The translations under genes were made by a program, and so were the position numbers. A stretch of 64,000 nucleotides of DNA, taken from Phaeosaccion multiseriatum. Its lineage: Eukaryota > Ochrophyta, other classes. Under the pieces are notes generated by a model, which did not search any database, had not been told where the DNA came from, and saw nothing but the letters and a program-made list of their open reading frames with translations. This document shows, one piece after another, positions 22,001 through 33,108 of this stretch (position 1 is its first letter; the number at the start of each line of letters is the position of its first letter). The stretch spans positions 2,976,001-3,040,000 of the forward strand of contig OZ218950.1 of the NCBI GenBank assembly GCA_965112735.1, read 5' to 3'.

Positions 22001-22782
22001 CGTTTCTTCATACACGTGGGAGGAGTGGTAGGGGCCGTCCTCCGCAGTACTACCGAACTCGATCACCATACCTGGGATGGCGTCTAGCGGCGACTGCTCA
22101 GCTTCGAATGCAGATGTGCCCAGATCGTTGACAGCACTGTGTGGAATTCCTCCGCAGAAGAAGCGCTGTGTGGCGGAGCGGAAGAGTGTCGGCACCAGCA
22201 GCGGCACGAGGAGGAGCAACAGCAAATGCTTGTAAGGGCGGCAAGGAGAGAGAGAGAGAGAAAGACGAAGACATGGACTTGCCTCGCAATCAAGACCACC
22301 CTCTCCTCCAGCCAACCCACCTCACCAGACTCTGTCGAGTCATTTGCCTCAAAGCAAGTCGTGCCACTGACGACCCAGCTTGGTTGCGTCGCATTGCAAT
22401 CCCGCACGGCAATGTAGCCTGTCCCCGTATCCACCAGCATGTCCGTCATGCGTTGCACCCCCCGACCGACCAGCGTGCTGGTATTCGTCGTGCTGTTCAC
22501 CACCAGCTGCTGCTCTGACCCCACGTCCAGGCTGGCTGTGTACTGGAACCCAAGGTTGCTAAGCGGAATTATGAGGGTGGGGGCCTGGGATGCGTACACG
22601 CTGTTGCGTCTGTCGTCTCTTTGCCGAACCGAACCGAGTGCAAGCAACCCTATGAGCGGGCTGGCCGGCCATCTGCGTCCCCGCCGCCTCTTCCTCCGCT
22701 GCCGCAGCCGCTGCTGCTGACGCTCAGATCTCTGCTGCTCATGGCCGCAAGAGCAGCAGTGGGCGCCGCTGTGGCTCTTCAT
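19042..22782 (-). CDS. Aspartyl-protease-like (A1) protein, second catalytic Asp replaced
   Basis: Nine exons, 22782-22326, 22149-22001, 21807-21589, 21352-21213, 20907-20724, 20431-20276, 20018-19824, 19634-19488 and 19263-19042, give 622 residues. The acceptors at 22149 and 19263 are the weakest. The N-terminus is very basic, with a weak hydrophobic patch (residues 38-50) that might be a signal anchor. The first catalytic motif is intact: MLVDTGTG, with D118. The second reads EVNTGAACITLP, with Asn at ~346 where pepsin-like enzymes have Asp. The end of the fold, 'YTVLDWDTPRVGFA', is conserved. A Cys-bearing segment (VCVGMQSYDLSTNEC...) follows. By family the protein would act in the secretory pathway or outside the cell. 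The Asn suggests weak or no proteolysis and possibly a binding or inhibitor-like role (inference). Confidence 0.85.
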
Positions 22783-23137
22783 TCCTTGTATTGTCGGGCA
22801 GGGCAGGGGAACGGGGGGCAAGAAAGGGGATTGGGAGTTTGAGTTTCAGAGAGATCGCCGGTTTAAGTTTCAGATCGCCCGTTCTTTGAAACGCTGCATG
22901 TACAGCATAGTAGCGCCATCTTTATACCCACCACCGCTGCCTACTAAAGAAGGTGAATGATCTTGCTTGTCCTTCAGAAGGTGAAATACCTAGGATTTGC
23001 TGAAGAGGCTTGGCCCTGGCGTAGACGGCATCGGGGCGTCGTTTAAGAGAATTCAGGGGGTCGTCACTGCAATAAGCAACAAACAAAAGACGACCTAAAG
23101 ACGACGTGTGGCAAAGGCATTACTCCGTGTGGCAAGC
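22783..23137. promoter_or_regulatory. Bidirectional promoter region, protease / MYB
   Basis: The start codons at 22782 (-) and 23138 (+) are 355 bp apart and divergent. The region contains a short direct repeat GAGTTTCAGAGAGATCGCC / AAGTTTCAGATCGCC near 22840-22880. No factor site is assigned. Confidence 0.5.
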
Positions 23138-24205
23138 ATGGGCGGAAAGGTTGGGAGATGGACGAGGGAGGTGAGTTGGAGCTTCGTCAACAGAGGATGA
23201 GGAGGGTATGAGTCGGTGGCGCATGGTTGGACGTTGGGGTGGAAGGTCTTCTTTAAGATTCGGGAGGTTTGTCCTGGTCAAAGGAGAAGAGAAGTTAGAG
23301 CTTCATAGCAGGGACGAGATGCCGCGTGGGCTGAGACGGATTGCTTTGTCTCATGCATGTGCCCGCCTGCTTATTGCGCCCGCTTGTGATGGTGCTTTGT
23401 CTCATCACGTTTTTTTGTGCCCTCTCGTCATGATGATTGCCTGCAGGAGCACGAGGCCTTTCTGCAGGGGCTTCGAATGTATGGGAGGGAATGGAAGCGC
23501 GTTTCGCAGCAGGTGAAGACGCGGAGCTCTGCGCAGATCAGATCGCATGCTCAAAAGCACTTTGCGAAGAACGGAGCAGTCGGAGAAAAAAAATCAGGGG
23601 GAGGAGCGGCTTGCCGCTCGGGCCCTGCATCCAGATACCCTAAGCTTTTGCAGAAGAAGAAGCAGCCACAGCAGCAGCAGTATGGCCCGCCGCTACCGCA
23701 GCAGCCTTCGCAAGAGTATGGCAGCGGGAGATGGGTGGGTGCATCGATCGACCACCTCAAGGAGAGGTGGGATCTGCTCAACATTTCCAACGAGCGCGGA
23801 AACGCAGCTCACCATCCTCCTCCCCCAAGGCTACAGCAGGCCTATGCTTGTGCATCCCCCCCCCCCAATAAGAGTGGGAACAGCTTGAGCTTGCTGTGGA
23901 ACGCCTCCCGCGCGGCGGGCGCGATGGTAGATGTCTCTACTGCTGCTACTGCTGGTGATAGTGGTGCCGCGAGCCACACATACGTGTCTGATGCGACGGG
24001 GAGCTGCAGCGAGAGTGACTCAGCGAGTACTTGCTCAACACGGAGGCTGCCGCATACCGCAAGTTTGAGCGATCTTGCCGAGAGCGAGATCATCGCTCTG
24101 CAGGCCTTGACGGGCTCGAGTGACCGACCGACGCTGAAGGGCTACTCCCCCAAGGCGGAGGCGGGAGGGGAGGGAGCAAGCGAAGCAGCGACTTGTGGGG
24201 CATGA
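23138..24205 (+). CDS. Single-MYB SHAQKYF-class transcription factor
   Basis: Two exons, 23138-23170 and 23447-24205, give 263 residues. The phase-0 join rebuilds the MYB helix 1, GRWTRE|EHEAFLQGL. The domain fills residues ~7-53 and ends in 'SSAQIRSHAQKHFAK', the SHAQKY[F] third helix that defines the CCA1/RVE-like, I-box and related families. The helix carries H in place of the usual Y (SHAQKHF). The rest is low complexity, with a polyQ and basic stretch (~75-90) and a Ser/Thr-rich acidic C-terminus. Plant members bind GATA/evening-type elements and act in the clock or sugar response. The target here is unknown. The start is the only ATG next to the conserved GRWT. Confidence 0.92.
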
Positions 24206-24912
24206 AAGGAATGATCTATGGCTGTATAGGGGGGGAAGGGTGAGAACAGTAGTGTTTAAGAACTGTGAAGATCTGAGAGCTGGGGGAGTAGGGGTAGGTG
24301 GAAGGGGTGGAATTGATGATGGGGAGAGGCTCCAGCTTGATCGACAACATGAAACTTGTACATACAGCAAGGAACGGGAACACTTAATTAAATAGACCGA
24401 CCGATAGTATTCACAGTAAGAGAGTTGGTGGAGAGAGAAGGAAGTGTAGACTAAAGCTCCGCCGCCGTAAGAGCTGGCGCGGAACAAGAAAGTGCACACA
24501 AACACACACGAAAAAGTGGGTTAAATTATACATTATATTTACATACCGAACAGTTCCCCGGTGGCCCTCCCCTCCCCTCTTCTTCTCTCTTCGCTAAGGA
24601 TCGAGTCTTCTTCCTCCATTTGCGTGTGACGAGACTATCATGCTAACATGCCATTATTACCTGTCCGCCTGAGCTGGGCCTTCTACAAGGGCGATGGCGT
24701 GCTGCATGTGAGGGTCCTCCCACAAAACGCCACCAGCCCCTCCCCTCCTTCATCTTCCCTCCCCATTACACGGCACCACCCCCCGCCACACGGCACCACC
24801 CCCTGCCGGCACCTCCCTCCTACGCCACAGTCCGCTCTCGCGGCTCGGTCCAATGGCAGCTTGACCCGCCAGTCAGAAGGGGAGGCGCTACGAGACAGAA
24901 CAGATGCCCTCA
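24206..24912. other. Convergent spacer, MYB / thioredoxin-like
   Basis: 707 bp lie between the MYB stop and the thioredoxin-like stop. A short AT-rich block lies near 24505-24550 and a duplicated CACGGCACCACCCCC unit near 24768-24805. No convincing open frame or RNA gene is present. Confidence 0.5.
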
Positions 24913-26853
24913 TCAGAAGGGGCCTGCGCCTGCCTCGAAGAGCTTCTCCATAATGCCGCTCCCTTGCTTGAGAAGGATAGGCAGAGCGGCCGCCGTCGTT
25001 GCGAGCATCGTCCGCTTCTGCTCGGTCGTATAGCCAGATTGGCTACCCACGACCGTCATGTATTTCTCCTACAATACGAGTTCCGAGCAGAGGCAGAGAA
25101 AGGACGAGGTGAGAGACACAAAGGCAGGGCAGGAGGACAAGTCATTGAGCAGGAGGATGGTGGGCACCCACGACCGAAAGGCAGGAGGGGGGGACATACG
25201 CCCAACCTTCTGAAAAGCGATACGATACATGAGTGGGAGGTCGCCTGCTCTGCAGAGTGAGCTATGCCAGCCCCACACAAGCCCTTTGCGGTGACCGCAG
25301 ATGCACACTCACAATGATGCCTCGCTTCTTCGGCGCCATGGCCTTGGTCATTAGCTCTGCCTCTTCTGTCGAAGAGATGGTCGCCCAGCTGCAAACACGC
25401 ACACACAAGACGAGCACAAACCCGAGAAGAGTCTCCGTGAGCGACAAGACACAACCAGTGCGAGAGGGAGAGGGGCGGGGGGACTGTACACTCTCGGACA
25501 CACATATGGCGGAACCAAACAAACAAAAAGCACTTTTTAAAGTGCAAGCGCAGGCCCGACCGGGTCCATCCCCCCATCCATCCAAACAAGGAGCGCGCAG
25601 ACAGAAAAAGATACACAACGAAACAAAACCGCCATTCTAACCGCACAGAATACCCTACCGGTGGAGCTTCTCCTCGAGCAGCTTGGTAGATGGATTGCTC
25701 CCGTTTAACCGAAGGTTCTCCACCCTACCCAGCAGGCCCAAATAGACTTGGCACACAGGCACACCGTTGACCCCTAGAGCTCTCTTCATGGCGCGGGTGG
25801 CGAAACGGTCAGACACATCCACCTCGTAAAATGACACCCCAGTGGGATACGCCTGTCGCAGCCGCTTCAGAGGCCCCTTCAGCAGCTTGCAGCTGCGGCA
25901 CCAGCTGGGGAAGGAGGGTGGGACGGTGGGACGGTGGGAGGGAGGGAGAGATGGGAGGGTAGGACGGGGGAAGGGAGGGAGGGAGAGTGAGTGAGTGAGT
26001 GCGTGATTGAGTGAGGGAGGAAGGGACGCGATGAATGAAAGTGGGACAAGCAATGAGGCAGGGAGCCAGATACCACCAAGGCCCACGCCCGAACTGAGAC
26101 TCATGCGTGCCTCGGGCGTGACCCACTCTCGTACCTGGCCGTGAATGTGGTGACCATGATGGTGTTTCCTACTCCCCGCTCGTGATTGTCCGCGTGCCTC
26201 CGCACCAGCGCGTTGTACTGCTCCACCGAGGTTATCACCTCTGCCTCCTTCAATTCACCCTTCGTCATCTCAGCCTTAATTGAGCTTCTAACTTTCCTTG
26301 GTGTGGTGGCACTCGCGGTGGCACTGGGGATTGTCACTGGGGGTGGCGGGGGGCACTGGAACTTCGAGGGCACGACAGAAGTTTCCACTCGAAGAGGGAT
26401 TTGCTCCCCACCCTTGCTGCTACCATCAGCCCATGGCTTTGGAAATACACCGCTCGCGAAGCTCGGCGTGGAAACTCGAAGAGCACTACTGCTACTCTTC
26501 CTGCTTCTCTTCCCACCCTTGCTGCTACCATCGCCCCACGACTTCAGGAAAACACCGCTGGCGAAGCTCGGGACGGCGGAAAGGGCTTCAGAGCTGCTGC
26601 TGCTGCCGCTGGTGCTGGTGCTGCTGCCGCTCGTGGCCACGGGCGGCGGCGGCGGGCACCGGAATTTTGAGGCCGCTCCAAGAGCGCTACTGCTCCTCTC
26701 TCCAGTCCAGGGCACTTGACATCCGCTTGGCGAAAACGCTAGGCTCCTCCTGAGGCAGAGGAGGAGCGCCGCCGACAACCCAATTCGCCACTCAGGCCTC
26801 TGTCTCGTCCTGCTTCTCCTACTTCCCCTCACGGTGTCCACTTCGTCCGGCAT
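24913..26853 (-). CDS. Plastid-targeted thioredoxin-like protein with repeats
   Basis: Four exons, 26853-26135, 25904-25659, 25388-25313 and 25068-24913, give 398 residues with all phases consistent. The leader has a hydrophobic core 'IGLSAALLLCLRRSLAF' followed by SPSG, matching the bipartite plastid leader with an AF motif of red-lineage secondary plastids. A disordered middle (~55-180) carries two internal repeats: SKFRCPPPPPV / SKFQCPPPPPV and PSFASGVFLKSWGDGSSKGG / PSFASGVFPKPWADGSSKGG. The thioredoxin fold follows, with FTASWCRSCK (C242, C245) and the cis-Pro motif GVPVCQVY. An extra ~75-residue helical tail (TEEAELMTKAMAPKKRG, then EKYMTVVGSQSGY) completes it. It is likely a plastid thiol oxidoreductase (inference). 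The function of the repeats is unknown. Confidence 0.88.
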
Positions 26854-27200
26854 CTCACCCCTCTATTTGCTTAAAATCTTCTTCCTCCTCTCCTCGCTGC
26901 TCGTAACTAATAAAAGGGTGTTCAAGTGAAAGAAAAATGCGTCAGTTTTCGTTTCAGTGGTGTGGTGTTTATAAAAAAAAAAATAGAGCACCGACTTTTT
27001 TCTTCTTCTTGAGGAAGGCCCGCCTCCGCTGCCGACGGCGGCCAAACGGGTCGATAGCACGTGAGGCAGGGGTTGCTTGAATAGGGGACCATGCCCGAGG
27101 CGCCCTCAGAGACGCGGGCGGGGGCAATACTACTCTACTACCCCACCAAACAACCCTGTGGTCTGCAAATCCAAGCCCCGGGGCGGGGGCACTACTACCA

Positions 27201-27398
27201 TCGGCCCCTGACAAGGTTCTGAGGCGACCCAGGCCAGAACCTGGAACCTGGCCGGAACCTGGCCCGCTGGCGAGGCTTGGCAGAGCAGCCTTGGCCTTCA
27301 TCATTGCCTTAATACATGGCTTTCCCCCAGAACCTGGAACCTGGCCGGCGGGCGCCGGTCAAAACCTGGAACCTGGTTCCCCCTCAGTCAGGGGCCGA
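27201..27398. mobile_element. 198-bp foldback element, 'gaacctgg' type, with TSD
   Basis: The termini TCGGCCCCTGAC (27201-27212) and its reverse complement (27387-27398) are perfect over 12 bp. The flanks carry a perfect 6-bp duplication CTACCA (27195-27200 and 27399-27404). The interior repeats GAACCTGG words around CCGGCGGGCGCCGG. It has the same terminus and scaffold as the element at 17704 but a different repeated word. Confidence 0.88.
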
Positions 27399-27726
27399 CT
27401 ACCACAACATCGAACCATACCCTCTTCCTCACGCTGGTAGTTTGCAAGCCCCGAACCCCTCCCTCTCTCCCTCTCTCCCTCCCTCCCTCCCTCCCTATTC
27501 GCCCTACGCTGGAGGTTGGTAAGCCCCCCTGCCCGGTCCTCAGTCCCCTCGCTCGCCAACCCATCCAGCACCCCGGTCTCTCATATGACACACACAGAAG
27601 TTTCGGAAGAAACGACTAAGGACGCATCTGTTCTTCACCTCGTGTACCCTCCGTGGGTAGGTGGTGCGTGCTTTTGCCAGACCTCGTCCCTTCTCTTGCT
27701 CCCCTGCTCTGACTCTGGCACCCGAG

Positions 27727-27879
27727 TCGACCGCTGCCGTGCTACCAACACATTCTTCGGTAACATACTTCTAGGCCCTGGGCCGCCGGCGGTAGCAGGG
27801 AGCAAGCCGGCTGACACAGGCGGTAGCAGGTAGCAGGCCTGCTGACGCCGGTGGTAGTGGGTAGCACGTCAGGGGTCAA
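27727..27879. mobile_element. 153-bp foldback element, 'gtagcagg' type
   Basis: The arm 27727-27746 pairs with 27860-27879 at 17 of 20 positions. The right end reads TTGACCCCTGAC on its inward strand. The interior repeats GTAGCAGG/GTAGCA words with GCAGGCCTGCTGACGCCGG. No target duplication is detected, so this looks like an older copy of the same family. Confidence 0.6.
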
Positions 27880-28116
27880 ACACCGCTCCGCACCACCCGC
27901 TCGGGCAGCAGCAGCACGTCCGAAGCGAAGTGACCATCATGGGGGGGCAGGACGTACATGGAGGTATGTGCCAATGGACACTTCTCAGAATCATGCGCCT
28001 TCTTCTCCAGTGCCAGTGCCGTGCACTGTATGAAGACTGCACACCACCGCGCCCTGGCTTGCCTCATGCCCCTCTACTGATGGCCCCGCCCAACAAGCGC
28101 CTGGCTGGCCTGATGC

Positions 28117-28884
28117 TCAGCCCCCGAGTGTTGCTTCACGCGGCGCGCATGGAGTCATGGAGCGAGCGAGGCCGGGAGTGCCAACCACCTGGGCTTCCGC
28201 GACTCCGCTCACGATTGGCACCGCTACCCTGTCGGCCAATACAATCTGGGGCGGCTTCGGGCTTCTTCCACTCTGGCGCCAAGGCCATGCCGAACGCTCT
28301 GGAATAGAGAGCTTGCTCCTAGAGCGTGGCAGGACAACCGATGTGAACGTGGTTGGTGACCTCTGGGCCTCAAACCCCTTCTCCAACTTCACCTTCTCTT
28401 TCCCCAAAACAACGTGAAGTCTTGCTTCGCCTCCACTGCCTTGCAACAAGACGTGATCCGTGCCAATCAAAAATCGCATAAAGTCTCTACCCGGCACCCC
28501 CCCCGTGACGTTCTCCTTCCGCTTCTCCTTCCTGCGCGGACTCTGAATGCTCTCAAAAACATTGATTAGGTGTCTCGATTCAAAGGCCTCCTCCTTGGGG
28601 GAGGACGTCGAAACCTTTTCTGGCACCCTTGCACTCCCTTCTTTCCCTTGCAGTTGCTGCCATACTACTTTGTCGGATTTCTCCAATTCCTCCTTTTTCC
28701 CAGCTCCTCCTCCTTCGTCCTTAATGTGAGTGTTTTGGGTTTGGGGGGGTGTTGGGTGCTTGGGGGCTTCTTCTCCGGGACTATTCGTTAGCTTCCTCTC
28801 TTCGAAGGTCCTTCTCCTCGTGGGCCTCGTCCTCGGCTTCGTCTCTTGTTTGCAACTATTTCTTGCTAGCCTCCGTGGCGTCAT
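28117..28884 (-). CDS. Unassigned 255-residue ORF
   Basis: This single open frame has a genuine ATG at 28884. It is Lys/Glu/Arg/Ser-rich in the first 130 residues, then has a more globular-looking stretch around 'DFMRFLIGTDHVLLQGSGGE' and 'RLHVVLGKEKVKLEKGF'. I recognise no family. It could be a lineage-specific gene, a fragment of a mobile element (it lies beside foldback elements) or chance. Its upstream neighbour starts 246 bp away on the other strand. Confidence 0.3.
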   Translation of the reverse strand: MTPRRLARNSCKQETKPRTRPTRRRTFEERKLTNSPGEEAPKHPTPPQTQNTHIKDEGGGAGKKEELEKSDKVVWQQLQGKEGSARVPEKVSTSSPKEEAFESRHLINVFESIQSPRRKEKRKENVTGGVPGRDFMRFLIGTDHVLLQGSGGEARLHVVLGKEKVKLEKGFEAQRSPTTFTSVVLPRSRSKLSIPERSAWPWRQSGRSPKPPQIVLADRVAVPIVSGVAEAQVVGTPGLARSMTPCAPREATLGG

Positions 28885-29129
28885 CCTTTTCTATTTGTTG
28901 CTCTGAATTGAACGCAGACAGCCTTTGGGCGCTGCCTAAAAGTAAGCAGTTGAATTTTCTCTCTGAGTTGTGCCGAGGCAGCTCTCGGAGAATGAGAGAG
29001 AGAGAGAGCCACAGCAAAGCAACCACAACTTCAACGCTGGAACAGTCTGAGGATGACTGATGCACATGTAGCCGTTCGAACGGAGGAGAGGAAAGGGGGC
29101 GGGTCCGCGTGAGGAAACGTGAAACGCCC

Positions 29130-32100
29130 ATGGGTTGGCAGCGAGGCGCGAGGCGCCCCAGAGCAAATGCGGACGACTGGATTGTAAAGAGCCCCACATT
29201 TCGCTATGGAACTAGTGCAAAGGGCCTACTGCCGAGGAACCCTGGCCTGGGAGGCCCCTGTGGCTCCTCAGGGCGAGAAGGGGGCAAGTATCCGTCGCCT
29301 GCCTTTCCTCTGGTGAGTAGTACGACGAAGGACGTCCACCGAGACGACGATGACGAAGAGCAGAGCTGTAGTAGTATTTTCGATGAAACTGAAAGTGGTC
29401 AAAGCTCTGCCTGTTCGTCCCAGCAGCGTGCAGCTGAAGGTGGAGGGCCAAGTCACTCGTTCACGCTCACAGAGCGCTGCCAGTGGCAAGGCACCTCGAG
29501 GAGGGAAGGCACTCTCCAGTACTCGCGGAGCCTATCCCCCACATCCACTCGGACTGCAGCTGTAAGGCTTGCCGTCTCCTCCGTGGAACAGGAAGGGCCC
29601 ATGGAACCGGAGTCGTTTTACCTCCCAGATCGCACAGCCGGCGCGGGGGGCGGAGTGTGTCGAAAGAATGTGCTGCTGTCAGCCTTTGTCACCCCCGCTA
29701 CCACGGGGGCAGCCGAAAGTAGCGTGAGCCCCTACGACATGGAAAGTAAGGCTGAGTGGGAGACGCGAGTGGCGAACATGACGCTGGGGTTGGCGGAGAC
29801 GGTTCGGGAGGAGGCGTTGTGGAGGGCCAAGAAACGGGGAATCGCCGAGCAGGATCCTCTGCCCCCTGTGCCTCAGGTCTACGACGCGTTCGAGTGTCTT
29901 CCTTCCACTAAGACACTGTCCCAAGCATGCTACGCTCAGCCGGACTTTTGGCCCAACTTCGAACACACAAAATACAGGTGTGAGGGGGGTTTGGTAGAAA
30001 GAAGGTGTAACGTCTGAGCGAGGCATTGTGGAATGGGCGGCTCGAGGCCTCGCTTCGGTTTGGGGGGGCATCAAGGATAGTCAACCCCCCCCTATGTAAA
30101 CAGGACGTCTAAGTCAAGTCCCCTTTATCCCCCCCCCCCCCCCACCGCGCACACAAATCCGCAGGGGCAAGATTCCCGTCGAGATGGAGAAGCGGAGAGC
30201 GGACTGGCTCATACCTCATGGTAGCGTGTACGCCAAGAAGGGGCAGAAACAGGTAGGATGATGCATTCCTCGCCTGCCTTCTTAATCTACTATTGCTGGC
30301 ATCATTGCCTCTCCCCATCTCACGAAGGGAGAGATTTGTATGCAGCCTGTTTCTCAAGAGGTGGGCATGTGTATACTCTTCAGTTGGAGAAACCTTTGAT
30401 GTGAAGGTGGCCTTCTCGGTGTCTTTGCACGTATTGTGTACAGACAGTGAGTGCAGTCTCTGGTCTCTCTACCTCTCCCCCTCTCTCCCTCTCTCTCCCT
30501 CTCTCTCCCTCCACCCCTCTCTCTCTCTAACACAAAACTCCGCCGCATTGTCGCTACCTTGCTGTGAGGCGCAGGTCCTGTTCTCAGACACCGGCGTCGC
30601 CCTGGGCCGCTGTGAGAACACCGCCTACTGGGAACGCTTGGCCTGGTTCAGGCGAATTCAAGAAGCGCGAGAGCAGGGTCAGAACGGCCAATCGTCGCTA
30701 CTCACGGCAATGTTCGCACAGCACGAGGCAGACGCCGGCAAGAGGTTCGACGCCGAGGTGGCAGAACTGCGGCTCAAGAAACTGCAGCAAAAGATTGCCC
30801 TGATGATGATGGGCAATCTCAAGTCTCATTTCCTAGCCTGGGCCAGGTACTCGGCCGCCTCGAAGAAGATTCGAAAGACTTTTGCGCTGCGAATGTTCGG
30901 CACCCAGCAGGCGTGCTTCTCTGCATTGCGCAGGCACGCACTGCAGAGCATCAAGGTGAAGAAGCTCGGGGCCAAGATCTTTATGGGTGCGCTGAGGGCC
31001 TGCTTCGTTGCCATCAAGGGGCACGCACACAAGAGTAAGCGAGTGCGTCAGTTCGTGTCCAAGAGCTTGGTGAGTGGGGCAAGAAAGAGGGAGAGGGACG
31101 AGAGACAGAGAGTGTGGGAGGGGGAGAGGAGGAGGAGGAGGAGGAGGAGGAGGAGGAGGAGGAGGAGGAGGAGGAGGAGGAGGAGGAGGAGGAGGAGGAG
31201 GAGGAGGAGGAGGAGGAGGAGGAGGAGGAGGAGGAGGAGGAGGAGGAGGAGGAGGAGGAGGAGGAGGAGGAGGAGGAGGAGGAGGAGGAGGAGGAGGAGG
31301 AGGAGGAGGAGGAGGAGGAGGAGGAGGAGGAGGAGGAGGAGGAGGAGGAGGAGGAGGAGGAGGAGGAGGAGGAGGAGGAGGAGGAGGAGGAGGAGGAGGA
31401 GGAGGAGGAGGAGGAGGAGGAGGAGGAGGAGGAGGAGGAGGAGGAGGAGGAGGAGGAGGAGGAGGAGGAGGAGGAGGAGGAGGAGGAGGAGGAGGAGGAG
31501 GAGGAGGAGGAGGAGGAGGAGGAGGAGGAGGAGGAGGAGGAGGAGGAGGAGGAGGAGGAGGAGGAGGAGGAGGAGGAGGAGGAGGAGGAGGAGGAGGAGG
31601 AGGAGGAGGAGGAGGAGGAGGAGGAGGAGGAGGAGGAGGAGGAGGAGGAGGAGGAGGAGGAGGAGGAGGAGGAGGAGGAGGAGGAGGAGGAGGAGGAGGA
31701 GGAGGAGGAGGAGGAGGAGGAGGAGGAGGAGGAGGAGGAGGAGGAGGAGGAGGAGGAGGAGGAGGAGGAGGAGGAGGAGGAGGAGGAGGAGGAGGAGGAG
31801 GAGGAGGAGGAGGAGGAGGAGGAGGAGGAGGAGGAGGAGGAGGAGGAGGAGGAGGAGGAGGAGGAGGAGGAGGAGAGACGAAGGGACGGAGAGAAGATGG
31901 GGAGGGTGGAGAGAACGGAGGAGGGAGGGAGTGAGAGAGGGCGGGACGTCGAGGAGAGAGAAAAGGAGAGAGAGGTCCTTTCCTACCCCAGCCACCTTGA
32001 TTGAGCGAGGGACGAAACTTGACATTCACCACTTTGTGCAAACACTCTCACCACCGCACTTTTCCTCCTGCCCCATGTGTTCTTTGTGCTCCACACTGTG

Positions 32101-33028
32101 GGGATGAATCAGTTGGGTGTGACGCAGACAGTCTTTCAGGCGTGGAAGGTGTGGAGCCATCATGAAGCGGAGCACCGCCGAGAAGCCTTGGACAAGGCGG
32201 TGGTGGGACAGAGGGCAATGGTCGCGATGGGCCAGCAGCTACCGGTGGCCTTTCGCAGTTGGAAGATGCTCACCATGGCGGAGAGGCACAAGAGGCGTCT
32301 GCGTCGCAATCGAGACCGTCGGATGAAATGCCTCAGCTTCCAGAGGCTGAAGCGCAATCACGACCTCTGCAGGCAGCACCTGGCCTACCGCAGACGATTT
32401 ATGATGCAGAAGGTAAGGGGAGGGGAGGGGGGGGGAGGGGAGGGGAGGGGAGGGGAGGGAAAGGGGAAGGGAGGGTGGAGATATGAGGGGTAGAGGAGGG
32501 GAGGGGGGGGGGAGGGAGGGGAGGAGAGGAGAGGGGAGGGGGGGGGGGGAGGGGAGAGGAGAAGAGAGGAGAGGAGAGGAGAGGAGAGGAGAGGAGAGGA
32601 TAGAGGCATTGCGGGGTTTGAAGAGTATCCTCCTCTCTTGAGTCTCTCCCTCACTTTGAGATCTCACACGTCTGTATCCTTCTCGTGCCTTCGAACAACA
32701 CACGCGCGCAGGTGTTCTTTGGGTGGCTGAGAGGCATTGCGGTCATCATTGACGACCGTCTGAGGCACAAGGTTAACCATTCGGCCTTCTTTGCGCTCGG
32801 GGCTGGGGCTGTCTTTGTGCATCGGAGGCAACAGGCGCCCGGGGCAGGGGAAGATGGGGATGTGGCAGCCGCAGCACCGCAAGGAGGAGGAGGAGAAGGA
32901 CTGATGCCCGTCGAAGCAGGAGGAGCACCAACACCACAAGCAGTAACAGCAGCAGAAGTAGAAGAAGAAGGAGGAGGAGGAGGAGGAGGAGGAGGAGGAG
33001 GAGGAGAAGGAGGAGGAGGAGGGATAGT

Positions 33029-33108
<80 letters not shown>

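Larger units (their letters stand above)
26854..28116. other. Spacer rich in foldback elements
   Basis: Upstream sequence of the thioredoxin-like gene comes first (AT-rich near 26860-27000, with an A-run near 26972). Two foldback elements follow (27201-27398 and 27727-27879), with a CCCT-rich stretch near 27450-27500 between them. Open frames here look like repeat shadows. Confidence 0.55.

Noticed and set aside
26969-27304. 111-codon minus-strand ORF ending in poly-Lys/Phe
   Set aside because: It overlaps a foldback element and an A-run; its composition follows the repeat.
30293-32107. Long open frames of poly-Arg, poly-Gly, poly-Glu, poly-Pro and poly-Leu over the AGG tract
   Set aside because: They are produced by the trinucleotide repeat in every frame. 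The tract lies between a good donor (31070) and acceptor (32112) of the Sfi1-like gene.
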